A stretch of DNA of 64,000 nt, taken from Candidatus Pseudothioglobus aerophilus. Lineage in GTDB: Bacteria > Pseudomonadota > Gammaproteobacteria > PS1 > Pseudothioglobaceae. The translations under genes and the position numbers were made by a program. This document shows, piece by piece, positions 11,923-22,332 of this stretch. The notes beneath the pieces are model-generated. The model was not told the origin of the DNA. It made no database searches and saw nothing but the letters and a program-made list of their open reading frames with translations. Location of the stretch: contig JACNFO010000024.1 of assembly GCA_014384565.1 (NCBI GenBank), positions 1 to 64,000 on the forward strand, given 5' to 3'. Position 1 is the stretch's first letter. Every line of letters starts with the position of its first letter.

Positions 11923-12005
11923 TATACTCAAGTAGAATTTTAATTTAACAATTTAATAAAGCCTTTCGCCGAGTAATTAATCTAAAGATTTCATAATCTG
12001 GGTAA

Positions 12006-12014
12006 TGCTAAAAT
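12006..12014 (+). promoter_or_regulatory. Extended -10 promoter directly before trpE
   Basis: TGCTAAAAT is an extended -10 element whose TAAAAT hexamer ends 6 nt before the trpE ATG. A start 7 nt past the hexamer falls on the A of the ATG, which would make a leaderless mRNA. No ribosome-binding sequence precedes the ATG, which fits. No clear -35 is visible. Confidence 0.4.
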
Positions 12015-12020
12015 ATACCC

Positions 12021-13475
12021 ATGCAAAAGTCAAAATTCAACAGCCTTATCAATCAAGGCTTTAATCATATCCCTCTTTCTAAAGAGGTTGTTATTGATAC
12101 AGCAACGCCTCTAGCTTTGTATCTTAAGCTTGCTAACAATCCTTATAGTTACTTTTTAGAATCTGTTCAAGGCGGTGAAAAATGGGGTCGATATTCATTT
12201 ATTGGGTTAGCTGCTGAAACAGTAATTAAAGTTTACAACTATGAAGTTCAAGTTGAAAAAAATGGAAAATTAATTCAAGAGAAGTTGGTAGAGGATCCGC
12301 TTGCGTGGATTGAAGAATACCAAAATCAATTTAAAGTTCCACAGTTAGATAGTCTGCCAGATTTTAATGGTGGATTAGTTGGATACTTTGGATATGAAAT
12401 AGTTCGTTATATAGAGCCAAAACTGGCGCATATAAATAAAACTGATGAGCTAAATGTTCCAGATATTTTATTAATGGTTTCAAATGATCTTTTGGTAGTT
12501 GATAATTTAACTAGTAAAGTGCACATAATTACTCATGTTAATCCTAATGAAGAGTCATTTGAAAAGGGCCTTAGAAAGCTTAGTTTGATTGAAGCTAATA
12601 TTAAGAAATCATTTGAATATTCATCTACTCCTTCCGAAAATATAAAGTCAGAAGATTTTGTATCAAGCTTTGGCAGAGAAAATTATATAAGTGCAGTTGA
12701 AAAAGTTCAAAAATACATTAAAGCTGGGGATGTAATGCAGGTTGTTCCATCTCAACGATTAAGCTGTGCATTTAAGTCAAATCCTGTTGAGCTTTACCGG
12801 CAATTAAGAATACTTAACCCTTCTCCATATATGTATTTTCTTAATTTAAATGGCTTTGCAATAGTTGGCTCCTCACCTGAAATATTAACACGTGTGGATA
12901 ACAATAGTATTGCAACTATCCGGCCTATAGCAGGAACTCGCTCAAGAGGAAAAACACTTGAAGAGGACCTTAAGCTAGAGGAAGATCTTTTATCAGATGA
13001 AAAAGAAATTGCTGAACATTTAATGTTAATTGATCTTGGCAGAAATGATTTAGGCAGAATTGCTAAAACTGGAAGTGTTACTCTTACAGATAAAATGTTT
13101 ATAGAGCGTTACTCGCATGTTATGCATATTGTTTCAAATGTGGAATGTGAATTAAAACAGAATATGAGCTCTATTGATGTTCTTAGAGCTACTTTCCCAG
13201 CGGGTACATTAAGCGGCGCACCAAAAGTAAGGGCAATGGAAATTATTGATGAAGTTGAAGATTTAAAGCGTAATATTTATTCTGGAGCTATTGGTAATTT
13301 ATCGTGGCATGGAGGAATGGACCTTGCAATAGCTATTAGAACCGCTATTGTTAAAGATCAGAGGCTATATATCCAAGCTGGAGCAGGAATTGTTTATGAT
13401 TCCTTGCCTGAAATGGAGTGGCAAGAAACTATGGATAAAGCACAGGCTCTAATTAAGGCTGCACAAAATATTTAA
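12021..13475 (+). CDS. trpE: Anthranilate synthase component I
   Basis: TrpE converts chorismate and ammonia to anthranilate, the first step of tryptophan synthesis, with a TrpG glutaminase partner. The 484-residue protein has the N-terminal regulatory domain (FLESV near the usual LLES tryptophan-binding motif) and the chorismate-binding domain. The latter shows AGDVMQVVPSQR, PSPYMYFLN, GSSPEIL, RPIAGTRSRG and SGAPKVRAMEII. The lone gene lacks an adjacent trpG, so its partner is elsewhere. The start is chosen by family length, as no ribosome site is visible. Confidence 0.96.
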   Translation: MQKSKFNSLINQGFNHIPLSKEVVIDTATPLALYLKLANNPYSYFLESVQGGEKWGRYSFIGLAAETVIKVYNYEVQVEKNGKLIQEKLVEDPLAWIEEYQNQFKVPQLDSLPDFNGGLVGYFGYEIVRYIEPKLAHINKTDELNVPDILLMVSNDLLVVDNLTSKVHIITHVNPNEESFEKGLRKLSLIEANIKKSFEYSSTPSENIKSEDFVSSFGRENYISAVEKVQKYIKAGDVMQVVPSQRLSCAFKSNPVELYRQLRILNPSPYMYFLNLNGFAIVGSSPEILTRVDNNSIATIRPIAGTRSRGKTLEEDLKLEEDLLSDEKEIAEHLMLIDLGRNDLGRIAKTGSVTLTDKMFIERYSHVMHIVSNVECELKQNMSSIDVLRATFPAGTLSGAPKVRAMEIIDEVEDLKRNIYSGAIGNLSWHGGMDLAIAIRTAIVKDQRLYIQAGAGIVYDSLPEMEWQETMDKAQALIKAAQNI

Positions 13476-13595
13476 CCTATTCATTGGTTTATTTTTTATA
13501 GTTGAATTTCAGATATATAATTGTTAAAAGCTAAAAGTTGGTATTGAAATTGTTTGTAAAATAGATCAGTAAATTTCATATTTTTTTTCGGATAA

Positions 13596-16500
13596 ATGAG
13601 TTCTGTGGATTTTGTTCACCTTCAATGTCAAAGTGAGTATTCTGTAAAGAATAGCTTAGTTCGTGTTTCAAAACTTATAGATAGCGTTAAAGAAGCAGGT
13701 ATGAAAAGTATTGCTCTAACTGACGACATGAGCCTTTTTTCTGCGATTAAATTTTATCAAAAAGCTACTAATGCTGGCATCAAACCTATTATTGGCGCAA
13801 AAATATCCGTAGATTTTGATTTAGGTCATTATGAAGTGCTCTTGCTTTGTCAAAACCACGAGGGCTATTTAAATCTTTCAGAGCTTATTTCCAAGGCCTA
13901 CCTTAATGAGCAAGGAATTTCAATTGTTAGTGTTACAGAAGAGCAATTAATTTCTCACCAAAAGGGCTTGCTTATGATTGCAACTCCAATCAACTCAGAC
14001 ATATCTCAACTACTTTTGACAAATGAGCTAGAACTTGCCCATACTAAAGCTAAACACTGGCAATCTATTTTTAAAGATCGATATTATATTTCGGCACAAA
14101 GAACTGATAGACATTCAGATGAAAATCTTCTTAACCTTACTATTGAATTAGGATTGAAGTTAAATATCCCGGTTGTTGCGACTAATGATGTGCAGTTTCT
14201 AAGCAAAAGTGATTTTGATGCCCATGAAGCTAGGATCTGCATAGCCGAGGGAGGGCTCTTAGATGACTCCAGGCGTTTAAAATTTTTTAGTAATAGTCAA
14301 TACCTTAAGACTGCCAATGAAATGTCTGAACTATTTAAAGACTATCCTCAGCTAATAGCAAATGCTTCTGAAGTTGCCAAAAGATGTAACTTACACTTTA
14401 AATTATTCGAAAAGAATTACCTCCCAGCCTTTCCAACACCTAAAGGAAAGTCTATAGCTGAATTTTTTAGTGAGGAGTCAAATAAAGGTCTTCAAGTAAG
14501 GCTTAAAGGCCTTAATGTAAATGAAAAGAGTTATTTTGATAGGCTTAATTTTGAATTATCCGTAATCCTTGAAATGGATTTTCCAGGTTACTTTTTAATT
14601 GTCTCTGATTTTATAAGATGGGCTAAAGAAAATGGAATTCCAGTTGGTCCAGGTAGGGGCTCAGGAGCTGGCTCTCTTGTGGCATGGGCACTTTCTATCA
14701 CCAATGTTGACCCTATTCAGCACGATCTTTTATTTGAGCGTTTTTTAAATCCTGAGCGAATCTCTATGCCTGATTTTGATATTGATTTTTGCACAGATCG
14801 TCGAGATGAAGTTATTGCTTATGTTTCGAATAAATATGGCTCAGAAAAAGTATCACAGATTATTACTTATGGAACCATGGCAGCTAAAGGCGTAGTAAGA
14901 GACGTAGGTAGGGTATTAGGGCATCCATATGGTTTCAGTGACCAGATCTCTAAGATGATACCAAATGAATTAAAAATGACTTTAGGTAAGGCATTAGAGG
15001 ATTCCAATGAATTGAAAGCAAGATATGATTCAGAGGAAAGTGTTTCAACACTGATTGATCTATCTCAAGATTTAGAAGGCCTCATTAGGAATGTTGGCAC
15101 CCACGCTGGTGGCGTTGTTATTGCGCCAAGTAAAATTAGTGATTTTTGCCCAATTTATAAAGGATCCGATGAGTCAGATGTTGTTGTTTCTCAATTTGAT
15201 AAAGATGATGTTGAGGCTGTAGGGCTTGTAAAATTTGACTTTTTGGGATTATCAAACCTAACCGTAATAGATAAAGCGGTAAAAATTATAGCTAAAAAAG
15301 GCTTAAGTGAGGGCTTGATTGATATTGATACACTTAAGCTTGATGATCCAAAGGTATTTAAGTTACTCCAAGATTGTAATACTACTGGAGTTTTTCAGCT
15401 TGAATCAGATGGTATGCGAGGCTATTTAAAGAAGCTTAAGGCTGACTCTTTTGAAGATATTGTTGCTATGCTAGCGCTTTATAGACCAGGCCCACTAGAT
15501 GCTGGCATGGTGGATGATTACATACAAGTTAAACATGGGGCAAAAGTAAGGTATCCACATAAGATGTTAGAGGAAATTTTAAAGCCCACAAATGGGGTAT
15601 TTCTATATCAAGAGCAAGTAATGAAATCTGCTCAAGTTATGGCTGGCTACTCTTTAGGTGGTGCAGATATTTTACGCCGCGCAATGGGTAAGAAGAAAGT
15701 GGAGGAAATGGCAGAGCAGCGTGAAGTATTTGTCAAGGGAGCGGCTGAAAAAAATATTGAAGAGAGTAAGGCAAATGAAATTTTTGATCTTATTGATAAG
15801 TTTTCAGGTTACGGATTTAACAAATCTCACTCAGTTGCTTACGCCTATATTTCATATCAAACAGCATGGCTTAAAGCTCATTTTCCAGCTCCATTTATGG
15901 CTGCTGTTCTTTCAGGAGTTATGGATGATACTGACCGTGTTGCGTTTATAGTTGGAGAGTCTAAGAAAAATGGCGTTGTAGTTATAGCGCCTGATATTAA
16001 TCAGTCTGAGTATGAATTTAGTATTACTGATAATAAAACAATAGTATATGGGCTAGGGGCTATTAAAGGTGTTGGAGAAGCACTTGTCAAAGCGATAGTT
16101 ATAGAGAGAGAAAAAAATGGAAAATATTCTGATATTTTTGATTTGTGTTTTCGAGTAGAAAAAAAGTTTTTAAATCGAAGGGCTATCGAAGCTCTAATAT
16201 ACAGTGGAGCTTTTGATTTATTTGATATTAAGAGGGCAACATTAATTGCGACTTATCCAAGAGCAGTTAAGCAAGCAGAGCAAAGACAAAGCGATTCATC
16301 AAAAGGTCAAGATAGCCTTTTTGCAGAAGTGGATAGCCATACTGAGTACGAAAAAAATTATATAAAAGGAGAGTTTCTCTCGTTTAAAGATGTAATGAAG
16401 TTTGAAAAAAATGTAATGGGTTACTATCTAGAGCGCCACCCTACAGATTGGTATAAATCAGATTTAAAATCAATAGTTTGCACGCTTCCAAAAGATTTGA

Positions 16501-17006
16501 TATTTAGAAATAATCGAGAAGTGAGGGTTCTTTCGCTGATCTCTGACATTGTCTATAGAAATACAAGAAGAGGCCAAATGGCAAGCCTGACTCTTGAAGA
16601 TGGAGAGAAAAGAATTAATGCTGCGGTCTTTTCACAAAAACTTGCAGAAAATAGCGAACATATATTATTAGATGAAGTGGTTGTAGTTTCTGGAAAGGTA
16701 AGTAAAGATTTCAGAGAGCATTGGCAGATTGTCGTCGACCGCATAGATCCAGTGGATAGGGTTCAAATAAAATATGCTAAATATCTCAAAATTCAACTAA
16801 CAGAAGAGAATAAAAGTGAGTACCTAAAGCTGTGTGAATTATTGAAAGAATATCCAGGAAAGTGTCCAGTAATAATTGAGTATCAGTCGACTAATTCATC
16901 TGGAAAGATCCCTCTTTCTAAAGAATTTGATGTTTCATTAAATCGAGAGTTTTTAGACTCAATTGAGAAAAAATTTGGGCATCAAAAATATCAAATCCAA
17001 TATTAG
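13596..17006 (+). CDS. dnaE: DNA polymerase III alpha subunit
   Basis: DnaE is the replicative polymerase catalytic subunit. The 1136-residue protein begins with a PHP domain (VHLQCQSEYSVKNSL). It carries the family C polymerase core (GPGRGSGAGSLVAWALSITN, then PDFDIDFCTDRR with the catalytic aspartates) and helix-hairpin-helix and OB-fold regions. A likely beta-clamp motif, QDSLF, lies near residue 905. It is slightly shorter than the E. coli protein (1160). The ribosome site is poor (CGGATAA). A TATAAT at 13516-13521 could give it its own promoter. Confidence 0.98.
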   Translation: MSSVDFVHLQCQSEYSVKNSLVRVSKLIDSVKEAGMKSIALTDDMSLFSAIKFYQKATNAGIKPIIGAKISVDFDLGHYEVLLLCQNHEGYLNLSELISKAYLNEQGISIVSVTEEQLISHQKGLLMIATPINSDISQLLLTNELELAHTKAKHWQSIFKDRYYISAQRTDRHSDENLLNLTIELGLKLNIPVVATNDVQFLSKSDFDAHEARICIAEGGLLDDSRRLKFFSNSQYLKTANEMSELFKDYPQLIANASEVAKRCNLHFKLFEKNYLPAFPTPKGKSIAEFFSEESNKGLQVRLKGLNVNEKSYFDRLNFELSVILEMDFPGYFLIVSDFIRWAKENGIPVGPGRGSGAGSLVAWALSITNVDPIQHDLLFERFLNPERISMPDFDIDFCTDRRDEVIAYVSNKYGSEKVSQIITYGTMAAKGVVRDVGRVLGHPYGFSDQISKMIPNELKMTLGKALEDSNELKARYDSEESVSTLIDLSQDLEGLIRNVGTHAGGVVIAPSKISDFCPIYKGSDESDVVVSQFDKDDVEAVGLVKFDFLGLSNLTVIDKAVKIIAKKGLSEGLIDIDTLKLDDPKVFKLLQDCNTTGVFQLESDGMRGYLKKLKADSFEDIVAMLALYRPGPLDAGMVDDYIQVKHGAKVRYPHKMLEEILKPTNGVFLYQEQVMKSAQVMAGYSLGGADILRRAMGKKKVEEMAEQREVFVKGAAEKNIEESKANEIFDLIDKFSGYGFNKSHSVAYAYISYQTAWLKAHFPAPFMAAVLSGVMDDTDRVAFIVGESKKNGVVVIAPDINQSEYEFSITDNKTIVYGLGAIKGVGEALVKAIVIEREKNGKYSDIFDLCFRVEKKFLNRRAIEALIYSGAFDLFDIKRATLIATYPRAVKQAEQRQSDSSKGQDSLFAEVDSHTEYEKNYIKGEFLSFKDVMKFEKNVMGYYLERHPTDWYKSDLKSIVCTLPKDLIFRNNREVRVLSLISDIVYRNTRRGQMASLTLEDGEKRINAAVFSQKLAENSEHILLDEVVVVSGKVSKDFREHWQIVVDRIDPVDRVQIKYAKYLKIQLTEENKSEYLKLCELLKEYPGKCPVIIEYQSTNSSGKIPLSKEFDVSLNREFLDSIEKKFGHQKYQIQY

Positions 17007-17449
17007 ATAAAACTCAAAAATTGCCTTTAATTAGTGGCTTAAAGAGCTATATTAAGGCCTTTAACTGTATTCAATTTATTGGAAGTTTTATAGGAGTTAA
17101 TTAGCTTAATTTAACTCAAAAATAAATCTTTTATTATTGAGTATGAATAGAGATTTAAATTTACCAATTTAGCCTTTAAACCCCAGTCTATAAGGGCAAA
17201 ACTTAAAAAGTTATCCGCGAATTGATAATTAAGTAGATTGTCTTCTAAAGCAGAAATAAATTCATAAATTTTTAAAAATATAAGTCATTGATTTATAACA
17301 AAAAAATTGATATGATTATTTATTAACCAAAACCATAGAAATTGTTAGTCTGAAGCTAAATTTGTATCTTAATTTTGAGATATCAACAGAGTTATCCACA
17401 GTATTGTGGGTAAGTCGATTACCCCTTGATTTATAAGCATTTACTACGT
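17007..17449. other. 443-nt AT-rich convergent intergenic region without genes
   Basis: No coding frame or RNA gene is apparent between the ends of dnaE (plus) and coaBC (minus). The region is very AT-rich. It holds a perfect DnaA box TTATCCACA (17392-17400) facing a near-perfect one (17405-17413), plus a weaker TTATCCGCG (17211-17219). AATCTTTTATTAT (17125-17137) resembles the E. coli oriC 13-mer GATCTNTTNTTTT in 9 of 11 defined positions. It may be a DnaA-binding locus or replication origin candidate. Confidence 0.5.
17392..17413. promoter_or_regulatory. Head-to-head pair of DnaA boxes
   Basis: TTATCCACA-GTAT-TGTGGGTAA is an inverted pair. The left arm is the exact strong E. coli DnaA box; the right arm read on minus is TTACCCACA, one mismatch. 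The 4-nt spacer means it could also form a 9-bp hairpin, but no T run follows on either strand, so a terminator role is not favoured. Confidence 0.5.
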
Positions 17450-18643
17450 TTAGAAAAAATATTTTGTAACTTTTTTTATTATCTTTTCTGCAATAATTTG
17501 TTTACTACTTCTATCTATTTTCTCAGTTTTTTCTTGTGATATAAAGTGAACTTCATTCTCATCTGAGTTAAACCCAATATCACTACTTGAAATATCATTT
17601 AAAATAATTGCATCACACTTCTTGTTCTTTAATTTTGCTTTTGCATTGGTAAGAAAATTTTCAGTTTCAGCTGCAAATCCAATACAGATAGGTTTATTTT
17701 TAAGCTTGCAAACACTTTCTAAAATATCTATATTTTTTGTAAGTTCAATTGCTGCTAAATTCTCATCTTTTTTAATCTTATTATGACTTATTTTTGTTGG
17801 CCTGAAATCCGCAACTGCGGCGCAGCTTATAAATAAATCTTGTGTTTTAATTTTTTTCATTACTGCGTCATACATTTCATTAGCACTAGTTATGTATATT
17901 GCTTCAGCCCTTTTTTCCACTTCAACTGATATCGATCCAATTATTAGTGTTGTTTCTGCTCCAGCTTGGATGCATGCATGAGCAAGGGCCATGCCCATTT
18001 TTCCGCTACTATGATTTGATATATACCGAACTGGATCTATTGCTTCAAGAGTTCCGCCAATGGTTATGAGAACTTTTTTTCCACTAAGAGAGCTATTTAA
18101 AAATATATTGGCTACCTGTTTTGCAATTTCTGTTGGCTCTGCTAGTCTGCCCTCACCCACATCACCACAAGCTTGCTCCCCAAATCCTGGATTTATTGTT
18201 ACCACACCTCTATTATTAAGTATCTTGAGATTTTCTTTAATTGCTTTTGATGCAAACATTTGTTGATTCATCGATGGGGCAATTAATACAGAGGCATTTG
18301 TTGCAAGAATTACCGTTGTCAGGAGGTCATCTGCCTTACCATGACAAAGTCTGGCTATCGTATTTGCTGATGCTGGAGCAATGATTACTGCGTCAGCCCA
18401 TTTTGCGAGTTCAATGTGGCCCATTGCTAGTTCTGTTTCTTTATCCCAGAGGTTGTCATGAACTTTATGTTTTGAAATGGTTTGCAGTGATAATTCACTA
18501 ACAAACTCTCTGCCTCCACTCGTAATAATGACTCTAACTTCTGCACCTAAATCTTGCAGCCTTCTAACAATGTCAGGTGATTTATAGGCAGCAATAGAGC
18601 CGCTAACACCTAAGAGAATTCTTTTATTTGTTAAGTTATTCAT
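17450..18643 (-). CDS. coaBC: Bifunctional phosphopantothenoylcysteine decarboxylase / phosphopantothenate-cysteine ligase
   Basis: CoaBC performs two steps of coenzyme A synthesis: CTP-dependent ligation of cysteine to 4'-phosphopantothenate, then FMN-dependent decarboxylation. The 397-residue fusion has the flavoprotein CoaC domain first (RILLGVSGSIAAYKS, substrate-clamp PSMNQQM near residue 120). The CoaB domain follows (ITIGGTLEAIDPVRYISNHS, SSGKMG, with KKDENLAAIELTKN later). Its ATG overlaps the ribD stop by 4 nt (ATGA), so the two are translationally coupled. Confidence 0.97.
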   Translation of the reverse strand: MNNLTNKRILLGVSGSIAAYKSPDIVRRLQDLGAEVRVIITSGGREFVSELSLQTISKHKVHDNLWDKETELAMGHIELAKWADAVIIAPASANTIARLCHGKADDLLTTVILATNASVLIAPSMNQQMFASKAIKENLKILNNRGVVTINPGFGEQACGDVGEGRLAEPTEIAKQVANIFLNSSLSGKKVLITIGGTLEAIDPVRYISNHSSGKMGMALAHACIQAGAETTLIIGSISVEVEKRAEAIYITSANEMYDAVMKKIKTQDLFISCAAVADFRPTKISHNKIKKDENLAAIELTKNIDILESVCKLKNKPICIGFAAETENFLTNAKAKLKNKKCDAIILNDISSSDIGFNSDENEVHFISQEKTEKIDRSSKQIIAEKIIKKVTKYFF

Positions 18644-19683
18644 TTGATGGTGGCTCTAATTTTAATGTCACAACCTATTTGACTAACCTCAACAATGTTA
18701 AGTTTAATTTTGTCAGACATTTTTTTGAGAGGAATTTCTATCATCGGATTAGCATCACTTCCAAGTATTAATGGAGCGGTATAGATAATAAACTCATCAA
18801 TTAGCCCAGCCTCAGTCATTGCCCCATTAAGGCCGCTTCCAGCCTCTAGAAGTAAATTATTAATACCCATTTCCCCAAGTTTTTTAAGCACAGATTTTAG
18901 ATCTAACTTCCCGTTAGCAAGAATTTCTGAATTATTGTTATTTAAAATGAGAGTATTAGCATCAGAAGAAAAAATGTTAAGTGATTTATCAGTAATAATA
19001 TTATTACTGTCAACAACAACACGAAGTGGGTTTGAATCTGCATTTTCAGTTCTAACAGTCATCATCGGGTTATCGCTTTTGATTGTGCCTGAGCCTGTCA
19101 AGATGGCCTGATTTAGGCTTCGTAGCATTTGTACATCCTCTCGAGAAGCTTCAGAAGTAATCCATTTGCTCTCCCCATTCTTCATTGCTGTTCTTCCGTC
19201 AAGGCTCATTGCAATTTTTGATGTTACAAAAGGCAAGCCAGTTGTCATTCTTTTGACAAAGCCGCGATTAATTTTATTAGCTTCCTCTTCAAGCAATCCA
19301 ACTTCAACCTCGATCCCACTATCTTGAAGTACCCTCATTCCTCTTCCAGAAACTAATGGGTTTGGATCAAGCATTGCAATAAAAACTTTCTTAACTCCAG
19401 CCCTAATAAGTGCCTCAGCACAAGGCGGCGTCTTGCCAAAATGAGAGCATGGCTCAAGAGTAATATATACTTTAGTATTCTCACCTTTGTAATTAATTTT
19501 TTCTAAAGCGTTGACCTCTGCATGGGCCTCACCATATAGGCGATGGTAGTCTTGAGCAATAATTTTATCATCACGAGAAATCACACATCCCACCATTGGA
19601 TTTGCACCAACAGCTTTGCGACCAAACTGAGAAAGTTTGAGTGCGAGAGCCATACATTCCGTATCTTGATGAGTGAAAGCCAT
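18640..19683 (-). CDS. ribD: Bifunctional riboflavin deaminase/reductase RibD
   Basis: RibD deaminates and then reduces the pyrimidine intermediate of riboflavin synthesis. The track ORF begins 23 codons earlier, but that extension (MFFLFIHS...) runs into recA and is not family-like. I start at MAFTHQDTECM, giving 347 residues. The zinc deaminase site is HAE (54-56) with C79 and C88 in PCSHFGKTPPC. The C-terminal reductase domain has SKIAMSLDGRTA and LLEAGSGLNGA. It lies upstream of coaBC in the same unit and diverges from recA. Confidence 0.95.
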   Translation of the reverse strand: MAFTHQDTECMALALKLSQFGRKAVGANPMVGCVISRDDKIIAQDYHRLYGEAHAEVNALEKINYKGENTKVYITLEPCSHFGKTPPCAEALIRAGVKKVFIAMLDPNPLVSGRGMRVLQDSGIEVEVGLLEEEANKINRGFVKRMTTGLPFVTSKIAMSLDGRTAMKNGESKWITSEASREDVQMLRSLNQAILTGSGTIKSDNPMMTVRTENADSNPLRVVVDSNNIITDKSLNIFSSDANTLILNNNNSEILANGKLDLKSVLKKLGEMGINNLLLEAGSGLNGAMTEAGLIDEFIIYTAPLILGSDANPMIEIPLKKMSDKIKLNIVEVSQIGCDIKIRATIK

Positions 19684-19731
19684 TATAATAATTGTATATA
19701 AATTTATTATCATTTTACGCGGGAGAACGGA

Positions 19732-20781
19732 GTGGATGAAAAGAAAAAACAAGCACTACAAGTAGCACTTGGACAAATTGAAAAACAGTACGGTAAAGGG
19801 TCTGTCATGTTTTTGGGTGACGAAGAGGCGAGAAGTGATATTGAAGCTGTTTCAACGGGCAGTTTAAGCCTTGATATAGCTTTAGGAATTGGTGGCTTGC
19901 CTCGAGGTAGGGTAATAGAAATTTATGGCCCTGAGTCCTCAGGAAAAACAACTATGACTCTTCATGTTATTGCCGAAATGCAAAAATTAGGTGGTACAGC
20001 GGCATTTATTGATGCAGAGCATGCTTTAGACCCTTCTTACGCAAGAAAATTGGGCGTAAATACAGATGATCTTCTAATTTCCCAGCCTGATACTGGCGAG
20101 CAAGCTTTAGAAATTACAGATATGCTGGTTCGCTCTGGAGGTGTTGATATAGTTGTCATTGACTCAGTTGCTGCGTTAACTCCTAAAGCTGAAATTGAAG
20201 GCGAAATGGGTGCTTCGCATATGGGCTTACAAGCCAGGCTGATGTCTCAAGCACTAAGAAAGCTAACCTCCAATATTAAGCGAACTAATACTATGGTAAT
20301 CTTTATTAATCAACTTAGAATGAAGATTGGGGTGATGTTTGGCAATCCTGAAACTACAACTGGTGGAAATGCACTTAAATTTTATGCCTCCGTAAGACTT
20401 GATATTCGAAGAATTGGCGCTATTAAAAAAGGCGATGAAATTCTTGGAAATGAGACGCGCGTTAAGGTTCTCAAAAATAAGGTAGCTCCGCCATTTAAAA
20501 AGGCTGAGTTTCAAATTTTATATAATCAAGGAATCTCTAGGGAGAGTGAGATAATTGATTTAGGCGTTGAGCATGGTTTTGTTGAAAAGGCAGGTGCTTG
20601 GTATAGCGTTGAAGGGGAAAGAATTGGTCAAGGTAAGGATAATTCTCGTGACTTCCTAAAAGACAATACTAAAATGAGTCAAATGCTTGAGGCGAAAATT
20701 CGTGAGAAATTAATGAGCAAGGATAATGACGAAATACAGCCAGTAAAGAGCGATAATGACGAAACAGAGTCAGCAGAGTAA
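19732..20781 (+). CDS. recA: Recombinase RecA
   Basis: RecA forms the filament for homologous strand exchange and triggers LexA self-cleavage. The 349-residue protein has Walker [10 protein letters not shown] at 66-74, the [20 protein letters not shown] region, loop 2 around [18 protein letters not shown], and an acidic C-terminal tail. The start is GTG; GGGAGA lies upstream and the nearby ATG is out of frame. I saw no E. coli-type LexA box (CTG-N10-CAG) in the 48-nt gap to ribD. Confidence 0.98.
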   Translation: MDEKKKQALQVALGQIEKQYGKGSVMFLGDEEARSDIEAVSTGSLSLDIALGIGGLPRGRVIEIYGPESSGKTTMTLHVIAEMQKLGGTAAFIDAEHALDPSYARKLGVNTDDLLISQPDTGEQALEITDMLVRSGGVDIVVIDSVAALTPKAEIEGEMGASHMGLQARLMSQALRKLTSNIKRTNTMVIFINQLRMKIGVMFGNPETTTGGNALKFYASVRLDIRRIGAIKKGDEILGNETRVKVLKNKVAPPFKKAEFQILYNQGISRESEIIDLGVEHGFVEKAGAWYSVEGERIGQGKDNSRDFLKDNTKMSQMLEAKIREKLMSKDNDEIQPVKSDNDETESAE

Positions 20782-21181
20782 ATGCTACGCAGCCGCATTA
20801 AAGATGTTAATGAGGCGAGAGCACTCTAAATTAGAATTAAGACAAAAATTAAATCTTAAAGATTTTGATGACGCTGTCATCAATGACAGCCTCTCTTTGC
20901 TAGCTGAGCAAAAATACCAGAGCGATGAAAGGTTTTCTGAGGCTTTTATACTTATGCGCTTTAACCAAGGCAAAGGGCCTATAAAAATTTCTATGGAGCT
21001 TAAATCAAGAGGTATTAGTGAGTTTGATTTAACTTTATACAATTGGTTTGAGCTTGCAAAAGATGTTAAGAGTAAGAAATTTGGAGATAGCAGATTTTTA
21101 GACTATAAAGAAAAGGCTAGGCAAAAACGTTTTTTACAATCAAGAGGCTTTGGGTTTGATGAAATAAATCAAGCATTCTAA
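20756..21181 (+). CDS. recX: Regulatory protein RecX
   Basis: RecX caps and limits RecA filaments. The 141-residue protein has the family N-terminal repeat ([21 protein letters not shown]), the central [20 protein letters not shown] and a C-terminal [18 protein letters not shown]. The ORF overlaps the recA end by 26 nt in another frame. If the overlapping ATG is used, translation is likely coupled to recA and RecX output kept low. Confidence 0.93.
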   Translation: MTKQSQQSKCYAAALKMLMRREHSKLELRQKLNLKDFDDAVINDSLSLLAEQKYQSDERFSEAFILMRFNQGKGPIKISMELKSRGISEFDLTLYNWFELAKDVKSKKFGDSRFLDYKEKARQKRFLQSRGFGFDEINQAF

Positions 21182-21190
21182 TAAAGCTAA

Positions 21191-22321
<1,131 letters not shown>

Positions 22322-22332
22322 ATAGATTTAAT

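Noticed and set aside
17392-17413. Considered the DnaA-box pair as a terminator hairpin for coaBC or dnaE.
   Set aside because: The 9-bp hairpin lacks a T run on either strand and is far from the dnaE stop.
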